Shown here: positions 45,248 through 55,283 of the stretch, piece after piece
Layout: every line of letters begins with the position of its first letter
How positions within the stretch are numbered: the first letter of the stretch is position 1
Assembly (NCBI RefSeq): GCF_946479765.1
Contig: NZ_CAMLHO010000011.1
Span: 17,977 to 81,976, forward strand
Origin: an uncultured Aliivibrio sp.
GTDB lineage: Bacteria; Pseudomonadota; Gammaproteobacteria; Enterobacterales; Vibrionaceae
Reading direction: 5' to 3'
DNA: 64,000 bases
The notes under the pieces: generated by a model
What the model saw: only the letters and a program-made list of their open reading frames with translations
Database searches by the model: none
Told to the model about the DNA's origin: nothing
Program-made: the position numbers and the translations under genes

Positions 45248-46193
45248 GCGTAAACCGAAAAATACCCAAGGGGCATCAAACGATGGGTTTTGGGCTACTC
45301 ATAAGAAACAAGCAAAACTGTCTTTTCAAGAGTTGTTACGTCGTCCTCTAGGTAATTTACTGACATTAGCCGTTATTGCTATGTCATTAACCTTGCCATC
45401 AAGCATGTATTTAGTCGGTAAGAACCTAACAATTGTTGCTTCAAAATGGCAGGCGTCTTCACAGATGAGTTTGTATTTACAGCAAGAAGTGACTGAATCT
45501 AAAGTTCAAGCGTTGAAATCAGATCTTGAAGATTGGAAAGAAATAGATGTGGTTCAATACATCTCTCCGCAAGAGGGGTTAAAAGAACTGAGCGAGCATT
45601 CAGGCTTTGAACAGGCATTAACGCTGTTAGATAGTAACCCTCTACCAGCAGTATTAATTGTCTCGCCAAAAACAGAATGGCAGAGTACAGAACAAATAAA
45701 TCAACTAGTTAGTCGTTTGAAACAACAGTCTTATGTGAATGAAGTTCGTTTAGATGATGATTGGCTAGCTAGATTAGATGCGATTAAGCATGTTGCGGTT
45801 GTAGTCGCAACGACGCTTGCGATTCTAATGTTTGTGGCGGTCTTTTTAATTATCGGTAATACATTACGCTTTAATGTATTAGAGCAAAAAGATGAAATTC
45901 AAGTCATGAAGTTAGTTGGCGCAACGAATACCTTTATTTTACGTCCATATTTATATACCGGTATGTGGTTTGGATTACTGGGGGGGGTGTCTGCTTGGTT
46001 ATTTACAGCGCTAATCACAGTGACGTTAAATGGTGCGGTTGATAATGTAGCGGTACTTTATGACAGTGTATTTAGATTGGTTGGGCTAACGTGGGATGAA
46101 AGCTTACTATTATTGATGTTGTCGTCATTCTTAGGTTTACTTGCCGCTCGTATTTCGGTATTGCGCCATCTAAAAGAGATTGAGCCAGTTTAA
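45240..46193 (+). CDS. ftsX: Cell division permease FtsX
   Basis: Integral membrane partner of FtsE. ATG 45240, inside the ftsE end, gives 317 residues; the open frame extending to 45177 has no FtsX similarity. A basic cytoplasmic N-terminus, first membrane helix near LLTLAVIAMSLTLPSSMYLV, the large periplasmic loop of about 130 residues that binds EnvC, and three further helices (about 185-205, 235-260, 280-305). A terminator follows. Confidence 0.96.
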   Translation: MAKRKPKNTQGASNDGFWATHKKQAKLSFQELLRRPLGNLLTLAVIAMSLTLPSSMYLVGKNLTIVASKWQASSQMSLYLQQEVTESKVQALKSDLEDWKEIDVVQYISPQEGLKELSEHSGFEQALTLLDSNPLPAVLIVSPKTEWQSTEQINQLVSRLKQQSYVNEVRLDDDWLARLDAIKHVAVVVATTLAILMFVAVFLIIGNTLRFNVLEQKDEIQVMKLVGATNTFILRPYLYTGMWFGLLGGVSAWLFTALITVTLNGAVDNVAVLYDSVFRLVGLTWDESLLLLMLSSFLGLLAARISVLRHLKEIEPV

Positions 46194-46229
46194 GTTATAA
46201 AGATCATTTTTACCTAATAAGATCTTATG

Positions 46230-46265
46230 AACCGTTAATTTATTGAATTAGCGGTTTTTTTGTAT
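46230..46265 (+). terminator. Intrinsic terminator after ftsX
   Basis: AACCG-TAATT / AATTA-CGGTT imperfect hairpin followed by a T-run, about 37 bases past the ftsX stop. Confidence 0.7.
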
Positions 46266-46313
46266 TTTTTTTGTTAAAAAGTGAACTTAGTTAACAGAAA
46301 TTAGTCCATAAAG

Positions 46314-46322
46314 TGTGGATAA
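46314..46322 (+). promoter_or_regulatory. DnaA box upstream of rpoH
   Basis: A perfect TGTGGATAA lies 90 bases ahead of the rpoH start. DnaA control of rpoH promoters is established in E. coli. A single box alone is weak evidence. Confidence 0.5.
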
Positions 46323-46411
46323 TTCTCCGCCTTTCACTTGCAGTCTGTTTGCTTTAAGTACATCATTGCAAGGTTAAGTTAAGTTACACCTAGATATAAA
46401 TGGGGATTTGA

Positions 46412-47272
46412 ATGTCGAAAGAGATGTATTCAATGGCTGCTATTTCACAAGATAGTGTAGACAGCTATTTGCGTTCTGTTAATACTTATCCGATGCTAAC
46501 GGTAGCGGAAGAGCGTGAACTGGCTGAGCGTTTACACTACAAAGAAGAAATAGAAGCTGCGAAAGAGCTAATTTTATCTCATCTTCGCTTCGTCGTGCAT
46601 GTTGCTCGTGGTTATTCTGGTTATGGCCTACCTTTAGCGGATCTTATCCAAGAAGGTAACGTTGGCTTAATGAAAGCAGTAAAACGTTTTAACCCTGAAG
46701 TGGGTGTGCGTTTGGTTTCTTTTGCTGTGCATTGGATTAAAGCTGAAATTCATGAATACGTATTAAGAAATTGGCGTATTGTGAAAGTAGCAACGACGAA
46801 AGCACAACGTAAACTGTTTTTTAATTTAAGAAAGAATAAAAAACGTCTTGGTTGGTTTAATAACGGCGAAGTCGAAGCGGTAGCTAAAGATCTTGGTGTT
46901 GCGCCCTCAGAAGTTAGAGAGATGGAATCCCGTCTTGCTGCACAAGATTCTACCTTTGAAGCTCCAGCGGAAGATGATGACCGTGATATGGCCTTTACGG
47001 CACCAGTTTACTACTTAGAAGATAAGCAATCAGATATTGCTCATTCTCTAGAAGAAGATAACTGGGAAGATTACACCAATAATCGTTTAGCGAATGCAAT
47101 TGCAACCCTAGATGACCGTAGTCAACATATTGTACAATCTCGCTGGCTAACTGATCAAAAAGTAACGTTACAAGAATTGGCAGATACTTATCAAGTATCT
47201 GCAGAGCGTATTCGTCAACTTGAAAAAAATGCCATGAAAAAGCTGAAAGATGCTGTTGGCGATGTGTTGTAG
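46412..47272 (+). CDS. rpoH: RNA polymerase sigma factor sigma-32
   Basis: Heat-shock sigma factor. 286 residues. Region 2 contains [20 protein letters not shown] and [16 protein letters not shown] for core and -10 recognition; the RpoH box is QRKLFFNLR at residues 132-140, a target for FtsH and chaperone control; region 4.2 helix-turn-helix is [20 protein letters not shown]. The ATG follows GGGG at 46402. In E. coli the mRNA 5' end acts as a thermosensor; base pairing here was not modelled. It is followed by a strong terminator. Confidence 0.98.
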   Translation: MSKEMYSMAAISQDSVDSYLRSVNTYPMLTVAEERELAERLHYKEEIEAAKELILSHLRFVVHVARGYSGYGLPLADLIQEGNVGLMKAVKRFNPEVGVRLVSFAVHWIKAEIHEYVLRNWRIVKVATTKAQRKLFFNLRKNKKRLGWFNNGEVEAVAKDLGVAPSEVREMESRLAAQDSTFEAPAEDDDRDMAFTAPVYYLEDKQSDIAHSLEEDNWEDYTNNRLANAIATLDDRSQHIVQSRWLTDQKVTLQELADTYQVSAERIRQLEKNAMKKLKDAVGDVL

Positions 47273-47289
47273 TTAAATAAATTTTAATG

Positions 47290-47324
47290 AAAGGCTGACT
47301 TCGAAAGAGGTCAGCCTTTTTTTT
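47290..47324 (+). terminator. Intrinsic terminator after rpoH
   Basis: AAAGGCTGACT / AGGTCAGCCTTT hairpin with a T-run of eight, 17 bases past the rpoH stop. Confidence 0.9.
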
Positions 47325-47455
47325 GTTTTAAATAATGGATCACCTATTTTTGAATAGGCAGAAAATATCTTGTGTATAAGTAGGCTAGTTATCTGTTTAG
47401 ATCTTGTATTTATTAGGGGAAATCTAGGTGATATAAAGGGTTAGGTGTAAAATTA

Positions 47456-47655
47456 CTATCCACAAATTAAAAAGGATCTTTACTACATGTAGTGGATCGA
47501 TTTCTATAAAAACACTTTATCAACGTAATCCACAAGCTTTTCCACAGACGGTTAAAAAACAAGCAAATAAATTGATGGGTAAAAAGTATGTGGATAACAA
47601 GTCTGTGCATAACTTTTATTAATCCCTACGTACTCTGTGTTTTTCTTGTGGTTAA
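47456..47655. promoter_or_regulatory. Cluster of six DnaA-box-like sites with paired GATC sites
   Basis: In the 425-base rpoH-glpE gap, six 9-mers match TTATNCACA with at most one mismatch: CTATCCACA 47456-47464, TAATCCACA 47526-47534, TTTTCCACA 47538-47546, TGTGGATAA 47589-47597 (perfect, inverted), TGTGCATAA 47604-47612 (perfect, inverted) and TGTGGTTAA 47647-47655. The first three point one way and the last three the other. GATC sites at 47400, 47475 and 47495 include two exactly 20 bases apart. mnmG and mioC, the normal oriC neighbours, are absent. Role (DnaA titration, reactivation, or control of glpE) is an inference. Confidence 0.65.
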
Positions 47656-47697
47656 TCAGGAGTACAATAAATAAAAAATAGAGAGAAAAGGCCTAAA

Positions 47698-48021
47698 ATG
47701 GAACAGTTTCAACATATCTCAGTCGTAGATGCTCAAGAAAAGCTAAATCATCAAGATCTTAATGCGGTAATCGTAGACACTAGGGATCCTCAATCTTTCG
47801 TTCGAGGGCATGCTCCTGGGGCATTTCATTTAACCAATGATACGATTGTGGAATTAATGAATACCGTTGATTTTGAACAACCAGTATTAGTGATGTGTTA
47901 TCACGGCAACAGTAGCCAAGGTGCGGCGCAATATCTCATTAATCAAGGTTATGATGAAGTGTATAGTGTAGATGGTGGATTTGAAGGTTGGCATAAAGCA
48001 GGATTACCTGTGGAGAAATAA
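47698..48021 (+). CDS. glpE: Thiosulfate sulfurtransferase GlpE (rhodanese)
   Basis: Single-domain rhodanese that moves a sulfane sulfur from thiosulfate to a thiol acceptor. 107 residues, as E. coli GlpE. The active-site loop is [16 protein letters not shown] with the catalytic Cys, preceded by [19 protein letters not shown] Shine-Dalgarno AAAAGG is upstream. glpG follows after 6 bases; no glpR or glpD is nearby, unlike E. coli. Confidence 0.95.
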   Translation: MEQFQHISVVDAQEKLNHQDLNAVIVDTRDPQSFVRGHAPGAFHLTNDTIVELMNTVDFEQPVLVMCYHGNSSQGAAQYLINQGYDEVYSVDGGFEGWHKAGLPVEK

Positions 48022-48027
48022 AATTAT

Positions 48028-48861
48028 ATGCAGAGACTAATTACATTATCTAACCCAAGAGCAGGGCAGGCGTTTATTGATTATATGGCTGCACGCCAGA
48101 TTGATATTAGAATGATGCCAGAGGGAGAAGGTCAGTTTGCTCTATGGGTGGTGTCTGATGATACTTATTTATTGGAGGTAGAATCAGAATTGCAGGCTTT
48201 TTTAAGTAATCCTAACGATACTAAATATCAGTCTGCATCATGGGAGATGGCGGAGTCCCGAACCGCTAAATTTACTTATGGATCTCCTGATTTTATTAAG
48301 ATGATCAAAGCGAAAGCTGGGGTGTTTACTTTAGTGATCATGGTTGTTTGTATTGTGATTTTCATATTACAACAATTGGGTTGGAATAATGTGATTTTTC
48401 AAGCGTTGCATTTTCCTGCTAACCAAACGCAAAGTATCGAAATATGGCGTTGGTTTAGCCATGCACTGCTTCACTTCTCTGCAATGCACATCATTTTTAA
48501 TTTATTATGGTGGTGGCAACTGGGTGGTGATATTGAATTACGATTGGGTAGAACAAAGCTCGTTCAATTGTTTCTGTTTTCTGCGCTGTTTTCTGGGTTG
48601 GGACAATACTGGATAGAAGGGGCCAATTTTGGTGGGTTATCTGGGGTTGTATATGCTCTGCTAGGTTACTCATGGTTTATCGGTTGGTTAGCACCAGAGA
48701 AAGGCATTTCAGTCTCTAAGCCTATTGTAGGGTTTATGCTGGTATGGATTATCTTAGGTTATGCTCAACCTTTTATGGCTATCGCTAATACAGCGCATCT
48801 TGCAGGATTAATTACTGGGTGTGTTATTGCATTCATAGACAGTAAATTGAAAAAAACATAG
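48028..48861 (+). CDS. glpG: Rhomboid intramembrane protease GlpG
   Basis: Six-helix serine protease cutting membrane proteins. 277 residues with a cytoplasmic N-terminal domain (about residues 1-65). Catalytic residues of E. coli GlpG have counterparts: the HALLHFSAMHIIFNLL segment with His154 and Asn158, the nucleophile Ser205 in GGLSGVVYALL, and His257 in NTAHLAGLITG. A terminator follows at 48880-48915. Confidence 0.96.
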   Translation: MQRLITLSNPRAGQAFIDYMAARQIDIRMMPEGEGQFALWVVSDDTYLLEVESELQAFLSNPNDTKYQSASWEMAESRTAKFTYGSPDFIKMIKAKAGVFTLVIMVVCIVIFILQQLGWNNVIFQALHFPANQTQSIEIWRWFSHALLHFSAMHIIFNLLWWWQLGGDIELRLGRTKLVQLFLFSALFSGLGQYWIEGANFGGLSGVVYALLGYSWFIGWLAPEKGISVSKPIVGFMLVWIILGYAQPFMAIANTAHLAGLITGCVIAFIDSKLKKT

Positions 48862-48879
48862 TTATTGCATCATCTATAT

Positions 48880-48915
48880 AAAATGAGCGAGGTAGAAATA
48901 CATCGCTCATTTTTT
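48880..48915. terminator. Bidirectional intrinsic terminator
   Basis: AAATGAGCGA / TCGCTCATTT hairpin with a T-run between glpG and the convergent FliL-like gene. Confidence 0.85.
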
Positions 48916-48934
48916 CATGTCTAACTCTAGTCTT

Positions 48935-49345
48935 TTATTGATAAATATATTTAGTGAAAAGTAAATCTACCGCTAAGGTTTTTCCTGTTTCAGTCAATAG
49001 AACTTCATTGATTGCTGTTAAGCATTCTTTTCGGATCTCTTCTCGACCAGCTAGTGATTTAATACGTTGTTCTGGTTGTTGACCAAGTACTTCGACCAGG
49101 GCATTTCGAATTTGTGGATTATGGTGCTCTAAGTTTGGTAACTCACGGTTATCTGCCACTAGAATATCAACTCGAACTTGAATGTAGCCGAGCTTTTTTC
49201 CTTTTGTGACAAAGTTGGTTGTTAAGTCTGGTGCTAAAGTAAAGTAGCCCATTTGAGGTGCTCCCCCTTCCTCTGCCAAAACAGCAGGAGAAAAAAGTTG
49301 GCTAATAATTAGCAGCAACCCTAAAAATAATGATTTCTTTGTCAT
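48935..49345 (-). CDS. FliL-like exported protein
   Basis: 136 residues. Signal peptide MTKKSLFLGLLLIISQLFS with predicted cleavage near AVLAEEGG, so the mature part should lie in the periplasm. The mature domain (LGYIQVRVDILVADN, IRNALVEVLGQQPEQRI, EIRKECLTAINEVLL, KTLAVDLLFTKYIYQ) resembles the periplasmic domain of the flagellar protein FliL, but the protein lacks FliL's N-terminal membrane anchor pattern. It stands alone, away from flagellar genes, upstream and divergent from ubiC. Function not established. Confidence 0.8.
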   Translation of the reverse strand: MTKKSLFLGLLLIISQLFSPAVLAEEGGAPQMGYFTLAPDLTTNFVTKGKKLGYIQVRVDILVADNRELPNLEHHNPQIRNALVEVLGQQPEQRIKSLAGREEIRKECLTAINEVLLTETGKTLAVDLLFTKYIYQ

Positions 49346-49466
49346 TTTCTAATCCATTCGTCAGTCAATTTATTATATTACTTGCTACAATAGTCGGCCG
49401 TTGTGAGAAAAAATTAACCGTTATCTCTAAATATAATCAATATATGTGAGAGATGTTATAGAGAAT

Positions 49467-50006
49467 ATGTCAGATATCAATTTTTGGTGTGCTTCTGTGC
49501 TTAAAAAAGTGCAATGGCAAGAGGCCGATACCTTTGAGTGTCATAATGAATGGCAGCAATACTGGCTGCTTGGATTAGATTCATTATCACGCCGTTTAGA
49601 ACAACATTGCCAATTGTTGTCTGTATCGGTATTAGATAATACACACGTGAACCCAGAAACATTAACCGAAACGGAATTAGACCTTCTTGGTAATGAAGTG
49701 TGTTTGCGTCGAAAAGTTATTCTAAAGGGAGATCAAAAGTCATGGGTATATGGTAGAACGTTAATCCCGTTATCATCGCTTCAAGACCAGCTGCACGATT
49801 TAACTCGTCAAGGTCATGTGCCATTAGGTATTACCGTGTTTAGTGCCCAAAGTGCACACAGAGATAAGCTACAGGTCGGCAAAATTGAAACAGAACAAGG
49901 AATGTTATTTGCTCGACGTTCTCGATTATGGATGAATGAAAAGCCTATGTTGGTGGCGGAATTGTTTTTACCTAACGCGCCTATTTACTCAAAGGAAATT
50001 GAATAA
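49467..50006 (+). CDS. ubiC: Chorismate pyruvate-lyase
   Basis: Makes 4-hydroxybenzoate and pyruvate from chorismate, the first committed step of ubiquinone synthesis. 179 residues from ATG 49467; a GTG at 49446 is in frame with no ribosome site. Conserved segments with active-site residues: [33 protein letters not shown] and LFARRSRLW with C-terminal VAELFLP. The stop overlaps the ubiA ATG (TAATG), and the ubiCA order is as in E. coli. Confidence 0.94.
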   Translation: MSDINFWCASVLKKVQWQEADTFECHNEWQQYWLLGLDSLSRRLEQHCQLLSVSVLDNTHVNPETLTETELDLLGNEVCLRRKVILKGDQKSWVYGRTLIPLSSLQDQLHDLTRQGHVPLGITVFSAQSAHRDKLQVGKIETEQGMLFARRSRLWMNEKPMLVAELFLPNAPIYSKEIE

Positions 50007-50863
50007 TGACCACGTCAAAAGCACAAGCGTTTTGGCAATTAACTCGAATGAATCGTCCTATTGGTTCTTTATTGCTTTTATGGCCAACGTTGTGGGCATT
50101 GTTTTTAGCAGCAGATGGATTACCTGATTGGCATGTACTGATTGTATTTGTATTGGGTGTTTTATTTATGCGCTCTGCTGGGTGTGTGATTAATGATTTT
50201 GCTGATCGTAAAGTGGATGGTCATGTAAAGCGTACCGCTAATCGTCCATTACCTTCTGGATTAATTTCATCAAAAGAAGCATTAATTCTTTTTGCCGTTT
50301 TAGTGTTGTGTTCATTTTTACTCGTGTTAACCATGAACACGTTAACGATTATGCTTTCGGGGATTGGTATCGTTCTCGCGGTTGCTTATCCTTTTATGAA
50401 ACGAGTAACTTACTTGCCTCAATTTGTTCTTGGATTAGCATTTAGTTGGGCTATCCCAATGGCATACGCAGCAGAATCTAATCAAGTACCACCAGAAGCT
50501 TGGTTGTTGTTTGTGATTAACGCATTATGGACCATTGCTTATGATACCCAGTATGCGATGGTGGATAGGGATGATGATCTTAAGATTGGTATTAAATCGA
50601 CAGCGATATTGTTTGGTCGGTTCGATAAGCTCATCATAGGCCTACTGCAATTAAGCGTCTTGACGTTATTGATTATTCTTGGTACTCAGTTAGCTCTTTC
50701 AAGTGTGTATTATTGGGGAGTGTTAGCGGCGGCTGGTTTTTTTGTTTATCAACAATGGTTGATTAAAGGTCGTGAAAGAGATGCATGCTTTAAAGCGTTT
50801 TTAAATAATAATTATGTGGGTGGCTTGGTATTTATTGCTATCAGTGCAAGTGTTCTGATTTAA
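50006..50863 (+). CDS. ubiA: 4-hydroxybenzoate polyprenyltransferase
   Basis: Inner-membrane enzyme that attaches the polyprenyl tail to 4-hydroxybenzoate. 285 residues with about eight or nine membrane segments. Both aspartate-rich prenyl diphosphate motifs are present: [20 protein letters not shown] and [20 protein letters not shown]. Coupled with ubiC, which supplies its substrate. Confidence 0.97.
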   Translation: MTTSKAQAFWQLTRMNRPIGSLLLLWPTLWALFLAADGLPDWHVLIVFVLGVLFMRSAGCVINDFADRKVDGHVKRTANRPLPSGLISSKEALILFAVLVLCSFLLVLTMNTLTIMLSGIGIVLAVAYPFMKRVTYLPQFVLGLAFSWAIPMAYAAESNQVPPEAWLLFVINALWTIAYDTQYAMVDRDDDLKIGIKSTAILFGRFDKLIIGLLQLSVLTLLIILGTQLALSSVYYWGVLAAAGFFVYQQWLIKGRERDACFKAFLNNNYVGGLVFIAISASVLI

Positions 50864-50885
50864 ATTATCCTCATTTATTAAAAAG

Positions 50886-50933
50886 AAAAGCCAGTAGGAT
50901 ACTTTCAATAAGAAATGTCATACTGGCTTTTTT
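50886..50933. terminator. Bidirectional intrinsic terminator
   Basis: AAAGCCAGTA / TACTGGCTTT stem with about 25 bases between, T-run on the right, between the convergent ubiA and plsB genes. Confidence 0.8.
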
Positions 50934-50947
50934 GTATCTAAAGAAAA

Positions 50948-53371
50948 TTAATCTTCTTTGTTCATAACCGCTTGGATTGTTAACTTAATCTCTGGAGTTA
51001 ATAATTTCGAGATATCGTGCGCGAATGGTGCAACTTTCTCAAGTACAGCATTCCCATTGCTATCCAGGTAGCCTTCTGTTTTTAAACTATTAAACAAGAT
51101 ACCAAAAACGCCTTTGTCAAAGAACTCTGGGGCATTGATACCATGTAGACGACTTAGACGCTGAGCCATGATTTGGCTTTGTTCTTCTAATTCGCTTTTA
51201 TCTAATTCAGGAGACGCTTGCAGGTGCGTAAGGGCAATTGCGTAGCGCTGTAGTGTTTCTGAAATAGTATGAGCTAGTAGATGAAGCTTCCGAATATTGG
51301 TTGAGTTAAGTTGTAAAAGCCCATCTTTTTGTACAATCAACTTCTGACGAATGAGTTCTTCAATATGTTGATTTACCACATCGTTTAATCCATCTTCTTC
51401 ATAATGCAAAAATAATTCAGCTTTGAGAAATGGATAGATTTGTTGAATTTGCTGTTGGATATCATCCACAGAAATAGAACGATGTTGAACAATTAATTTT
51501 GCAATCAATGAAGGTAATGCAAATAGATGGATAATGTTGTTACGGTAATACGTCATCAGGATAGATTGGTTTCTATCTAATGAAATAATTTCACCTAACG
51601 TATCTTTCTCTATTACGAATTTATCTAAAGCGATAGCGTGCTCTAAGAGTGCTTCTGCACTTTCTGTCGGTACCGTTGCTGTGCCTGAATAAGGGATATT
51701 ACGTAGTAGCTGTAAATAACAATCCAGTTGTTCAGTCAGGTCTTCTTTGCTTAACGCACGTTGACGAGCGGCCAATAAAGCCGTAGCACATAAGGTTAAT
51801 GCATTGGCAGCAGCAGCATCATTAATGTGCGTCATCATCTTATTAGCAATGCCATTAACGACAGGTGTCATCCATTCTGGTTTTTGTGGCTCAATTGGAT
51901 TAATTGATTCAGACCAGTTCGGCGCATGCTCATTTAAATAATGATTTAAAGAGATTGGCTCACCAAAGTTTACATAGCCTTGGCCAAAGTTACGTAGTTT
52001 TCTAAGCGTACGTAGAACTTGTCCTGCATTTTCTTTTTCTTTGCGCTTACCTTGCAGCTCTTTGGCGTAGGTTGTTACTTCCATAACGTGTTCATAGCCA
52101 ATGTATACCGGTACGAGTGTTACTGGGCGATTTAAGCCGCGTAACATTGCTTGTACTGTCATCGCTAACATACCGGTTTTTGCTTCCAATAAGCGACCTG
52201 TACGAGAACGCCCACCTTCACTGAAATATTCCACTGAATAGCCTTTAGCAAAAAGCTCTGCTAAATATTCACGGAAAATAGTTGAATAAAGACGATTGCC
52301 TTTGAAGCTACGACGAATAAAGAAAGCACCGCCACGACGGAAAATTGGTCCAGCAGGGAAGAAGTTTAAGTTAATACCTGCGGCAATGTGTGGTGGCACT
52401 AATCCTTCATGGTAAAGCACATAAGAAAGTAATAGGTAATCCATGTGGCTACGATGACAAGGAACGTAAACAATCTCGTGGCCTTCTTGTGCTAATTTAC
52501 GCACAGTAGCCGCGTTATTGATGTTTAAACCTTGGTATAAACGATTCCATAGCCATTTGAGTAGGCGGTTACCATTCTTGATGAGTGAATAAGAAAAATT
52601 AGTAGCGATCTCTTCCATGATCCCCATGGCTTCTTTACGTACTTTTTCTACGTCTACATTGCGTATTTTTGCTTCTTCTAAGATGACTTTCTCTATCGCT
52701 TGAGATTTTAATAAGCGATTAAAGAGTGCTTGGCGATTAGGAAGATTAGGCCCTGATGCCGCTAGTTTTTGGCGAGAGAAGTGAATTTTGGCCACTCGAG
52801 CTAGCTTATGAGCAATTGCTTCATCCGCACCGTGATTGTCTGCCATGTAGCGTAAAGAGACCACAGGGCTAATACGAACGGTTGAATCACGACCGGCTTT
52901 AATTAGTGTGATAAATTTTTGAGGCGCGTTAAGTGGCATTAAGTGAGGTTTACTTGTGCCTTCTTTGCCTGGTCTTCTTCCCCATAAAATAGAGGTCGGA
53001 ATTAATTGGAAGTCTGCATTTGGATTGTCTGCATGGTATTTCAATACGATTTTAAATAAATCAAGAGACTCTTGTGGCAAATCATCATCTGTTTCAAATA
53101 TTTTTGGACCAACAGAGGTGAAGACGTAACGAGGGTATTCAACTCCATCCATTTCAAGTGGAGAAAGAGGATCGGGTAGCCCTAACTCTAATGCGCTTTT
53201 TTGTAGGGTTAGTAAATCAACATGCGAGCGAAATGGCAGTGCATAAATGATTGGACGCTCAAGATCGATCTTAAGGTCTTCAATTGGATTCGATGGAATC
53301 GAGCTGCTTTTCACCATTACCGATAGTGGTAATTTTAGCAAAGAGTGATAAATAGTTTGTCCTGTAGACAT
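50948..53371 (-). CDS. plsB: Glycerol-3-phosphate acyltransferase
   Basis: First enzyme of phospholipid synthesis, bound to the inner membrane. 807 residues, as E. coli PlsB. Acyltransferase motif I is [16 protein letters not shown] with the His-x4-Asp catalytic pair; motif [20 protein letters not shown]; motif [22 protein letters not shown]; motif [18 protein letters not shown]. It is divergent from lexA with a 240-base gap, the conserved plsB/lexA arrangement. Confidence 0.97.
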   Translation of the reverse strand: MSTGQTIYHSLLKLPLSVMVKSSSIPSNPIEDLKIDLERPIIYALPFRSHVDLLTLQKSALELGLPDPLSPLEMDGVEYPRYVFTSVGPKIFETDDDLPQESLDLFKIVLKYHADNPNADFQLIPTSILWGRRPGKEGTSKPHLMPLNAPQKFITLIKAGRDSTVRISPVVSLRYMADNHGADEAIAHKLARVAKIHFSRQKLAASGPNLPNRQALFNRLLKSQAIEKVILEEAKIRNVDVEKVRKEAMGIMEEIATNFSYSLIKNGNRLLKWLWNRLYQGLNINNAATVRKLAQEGHEIVYVPCHRSHMDYLLLSYVLYHEGLVPPHIAAGINLNFFPAGPIFRRGGAFFIRRSFKGNRLYSTIFREYLAELFAKGYSVEYFSEGGRSRTGRLLEAKTGMLAMTVQAMLRGLNRPVTLVPVYIGYEHVMEVTTYAKELQGKRKEKENAGQVLRTLRKLRNFGQGYVNFGEPISLNHYLNEHAPNWSESINPIEPQKPEWMTPVVNGIANKMMTHINDAAAANALTLCATALLAARQRALSKEDLTEQLDCYLQLLRNIPYSGTATVPTESAEALLEHAIALDKFVIEKDTLGEIISLDRNQSILMTYYRNNIIHLFALPSLIAKLIVQHRSISVDDIQQQIQQIYPFLKAELFLHYEEDGLNDVVNQHIEELIRQKLIVQKDGLLQLNSTNIRKLHLLAHTISETLQRYAIALTHLQASPELDKSELEEQSQIMAQRLSRLHGINAPEFFDKGVFGILFNSLKTEGYLDSNGNAVLEKVAPFAHDISKLLTPEIKLTIQAVMNKED

Positions 53372-53569
53372 AATGACAATAACGCCTTAGTTATGTACCG
53401 AGCAGTCGGTTATATATAGATGCTTACAATTTGTTGGCAAGAATAGCAGAACTGGTCAAACCTTTTAATAAAAATGAACACATAATCCCCAATAGCACGA
53501 CTAATATGTCAGAAAAGAGGCTTAGTTTGACTTATTTTTAATCAGTAGGTCTTTCCAAGCATAGCACAG

Positions 53570-53605
53570 CTGTATATACTCACAGTTAACTGTATAAACA
53601 AACAG
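53570..53605 (+). promoter_or_regulatory. Two LexA (SOS) boxes upstream of lexA
   Basis: CTGTATATACTCACAG at 53570-53585 and CTGTATAAACAAACAG at 53590-53605 both match the CTGT-N8-ACAG SOS consensus. They end eight bases before the lexA start, so repression would block lexA transcription and allow autoregulation. The tandem arrangement is as in E. coli lexA. Confidence 0.95.
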
Positions 53606-53612
53606 GTGAGTT

Positions 53613-54233
53613 ATGAAGCCACTAACGGCAAGACAGCAAGAAGTTTTTGAGCTAATCAAAGCAAAAATTGATGACTCTGGAATGCCACCTACACGTGCAG
53701 AGATTGCTCGTGAGTTGGGGTTTCGTTCAGCTAATGCAGCAGAAGAGCATTTAAAAGCGCTTGCTCGTAAGCAGGTTATTGAAATTATTCCTGGTGCCTC
53801 TCGAGGTATCCGTATTCTTTTACAAGAAGCTGAAAGTGAAGATCTTGGTATTCCTCTAATTGGTCAAGTTGCAGCGGGTGAACCTATCCTTGCTCAAGAG
53901 CACGTAGAGAGCCATTACCAAGTCGATCCTAGTATGTTTAAACCACAAGCTGATTTCTTGTTGCGAGTAAACGGCGAAAGCATGAAGAACATCGGGATTA
54001 TGGACGGTGATTTACTCGCGGTACATAAAACACAAGATGTTCGTGATGGGCAAGTGGTTGTTGCTAGAGTCGATGATGATGTAACGGTAAAACGTTTAGA
54101 GCGAAAAGGCTCTATGGTTTTTCTTCATGCTGAGAACGAAGAATTCTCTCCAATTGAAGTTGATTTAACATCACAAAGTTTAAGTATTGAAGGTCTGGCT
54201 GTCGGTGTTATTCGCAGCACGACGTGGATGTAA
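53613..54233 (+). CDS. lexA: SOS repressor LexA
   Basis: Transcription repressor of the DNA-damage response that cleaves itself when RecA is activated. 206 residues. Winged helix-turn-helix in residues 28-48 ([20 protein letters not shown]). Cleavage site Ala88-Gly89 in [14 protein letters not shown]; catalytic Ser123 in [10 protein letters not shown] and Lys160 in [10 protein letters not shown]. Two SOS boxes precede it. The product is full length. Confidence 0.98.
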   Translation: MKPLTARQQEVFELIKAKIDDSGMPPTRAEIARELGFRSANAAEEHLKALARKQVIEIIPGASRGIRILLQEAESEDLGIPLIGQVAAGEPILAQEHVESHYQVDPSMFKPQADFLLRVNGESMKNIGIMDGDLLAVHKTQDVRDGQVVVARVDDDVTVKRLERKGSMVFLHAENEEFSPIEVDLTSQSLSIEGLAVGVIRSTTWM

Positions 54234-54326
54234 TATAAAATCAAGATAATTGGCTGAGTTACTACTTAGGAAGTTATTATTAAATTGTCATTATCGCTTG
54301 TTGAGATGAAATAGCGCTTTACAAGT

Positions 54327-54345
54327 GGTAATGATAGTTATTATC
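54327..54345 (+). promoter_or_regulatory. Fur box upstream of the LCMT-type methyltransferase gene
   Basis: GGTAATGATAGTTATTATC matches the 19-base Fur consensus GATAATGATAATCATTATC at 16 positions and is itself close to a palindrome. It lies 28 bases before the start codon, a position expected to block transcription in iron-replete cells. Confidence 0.7.
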
Positions 54346-54372
54346 ATCTAGTCTATTTTATAGGAGATGATA

Positions 54373-55167
54373 ATGACACAGCGCGGCCATAAAATCCCTT
54401 CTCGTTTACTTCAGCCTCTTTGGTTGAGAAGTCGCGAAAGTATGATCGACAATGGATTGATTTATGATCCTATCGCTGCTGCAGCATGTCGACATTGTCA
54501 CCTTTCTTTAGAGTGCCTCTCTGGAGATATCGATCAAAAACAATTACTACACGCCACGCTTACTGTTCAATGTGACCAACAAGTATCACAATTTCTTAAA
54601 CGCCACCCTTCTGGTTGGGTCATTAATGTTGGTGCTGGATTAGATACTCGATTTTATCGTTTGGATAATGGTCGATGTCATTGGCTTGAATTAGATATCA
54701 ATGAAAACCTTCTTTGGCGTCAAAAGTTGTTTCATACTAACGAGCGTTATTATTTACGCTGTGGTTCTGCGATGGAAGACGGTTGGGTAGATAATCTCCC
54801 CGTACCTAATGAGGTGCCTTTAATGATTGTCTGCGAGCATGCCTTATTAGAATGTAACGAAATACAATTAGCTAAATTTATTCAATTATTAGGTCGCCGT
54901 TTCCATCATGCTGAAGCGTTATTCGTGGTGGCGGGTGATCGTTGTAATACTATGATGGGCAAAAAGCTCGGTAGCATTGAGTATAAGCATGGATTGTATC
55001 AACCAAAAAAACATTTTATTGGTTGGCTGCCTTGGATAGATAATTTATCAGTAAAATCACCTATTGAGCATGATTGCGGAAGATGGAAAGCATGGCAGCG
55101 ATGGTTGGTTAAATTCCCATTATTTAAACATCGTGTTACTCCGTTGCTAATCCATATGAATTGGTAA
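54373..55167 (+). CDS. Leucine carboxyl methyltransferase (LCMT)-family methyltransferase
   Basis: 264 residues from ATG 54373, which follows GGAG with correct spacing; ATG 54367 sits directly against GGAG. The SAM-binding motif I WVINVGAGLDTRFYRL and motif II HWLELDINENLLWRQ match the LCMT family; the C-terminal half is less conserved. Bacterial members are often named O-methyltransferases of polyketide type, with no general substrate known. A Fur box upstream suggests repression by iron, so a link to siderophore or iron metabolism is possible but unproven. Confidence 0.75.
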   Translation: MTQRGHKIPSRLLQPLWLRSRESMIDNGLIYDPIAAAACRHCHLSLECLSGDIDQKQLLHATLTVQCDQQVSQFLKRHPSGWVINVGAGLDTRFYRLDNGRCHWLELDINENLLWRQKLFHTNERYYLRCGSAMEDGWVDNLPVPNEVPLMIVCEHALLECNEIQLAKFIQLLGRRFHHAEALFVVAGDRCNTMMGKKLGSIEYKHGLYQPKKHFIGWLPWIDNLSVKSPIEHDCGRWKAWQRWLVKFPLFKHRVTPLLIHMNW

Positions 55168-55283
55168 TTGTACGATACAGTGTGGCTAGGCAATACATTC
55201 AATTAAGCGATTACCTTTTCTATTTAATGTAAAAAGCATTTTTCCTATCATAGGCCAAATGCTCTATTCGTTTGATAGTTAAA

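Noticed and set aside
47456..47655. Idea that this is the main chromosomal origin oriC
   Set aside because: No mnmG or mioC neighbours and no clear AT-rich 13-mer unwinding element; a titration or regulatory role is more likely.
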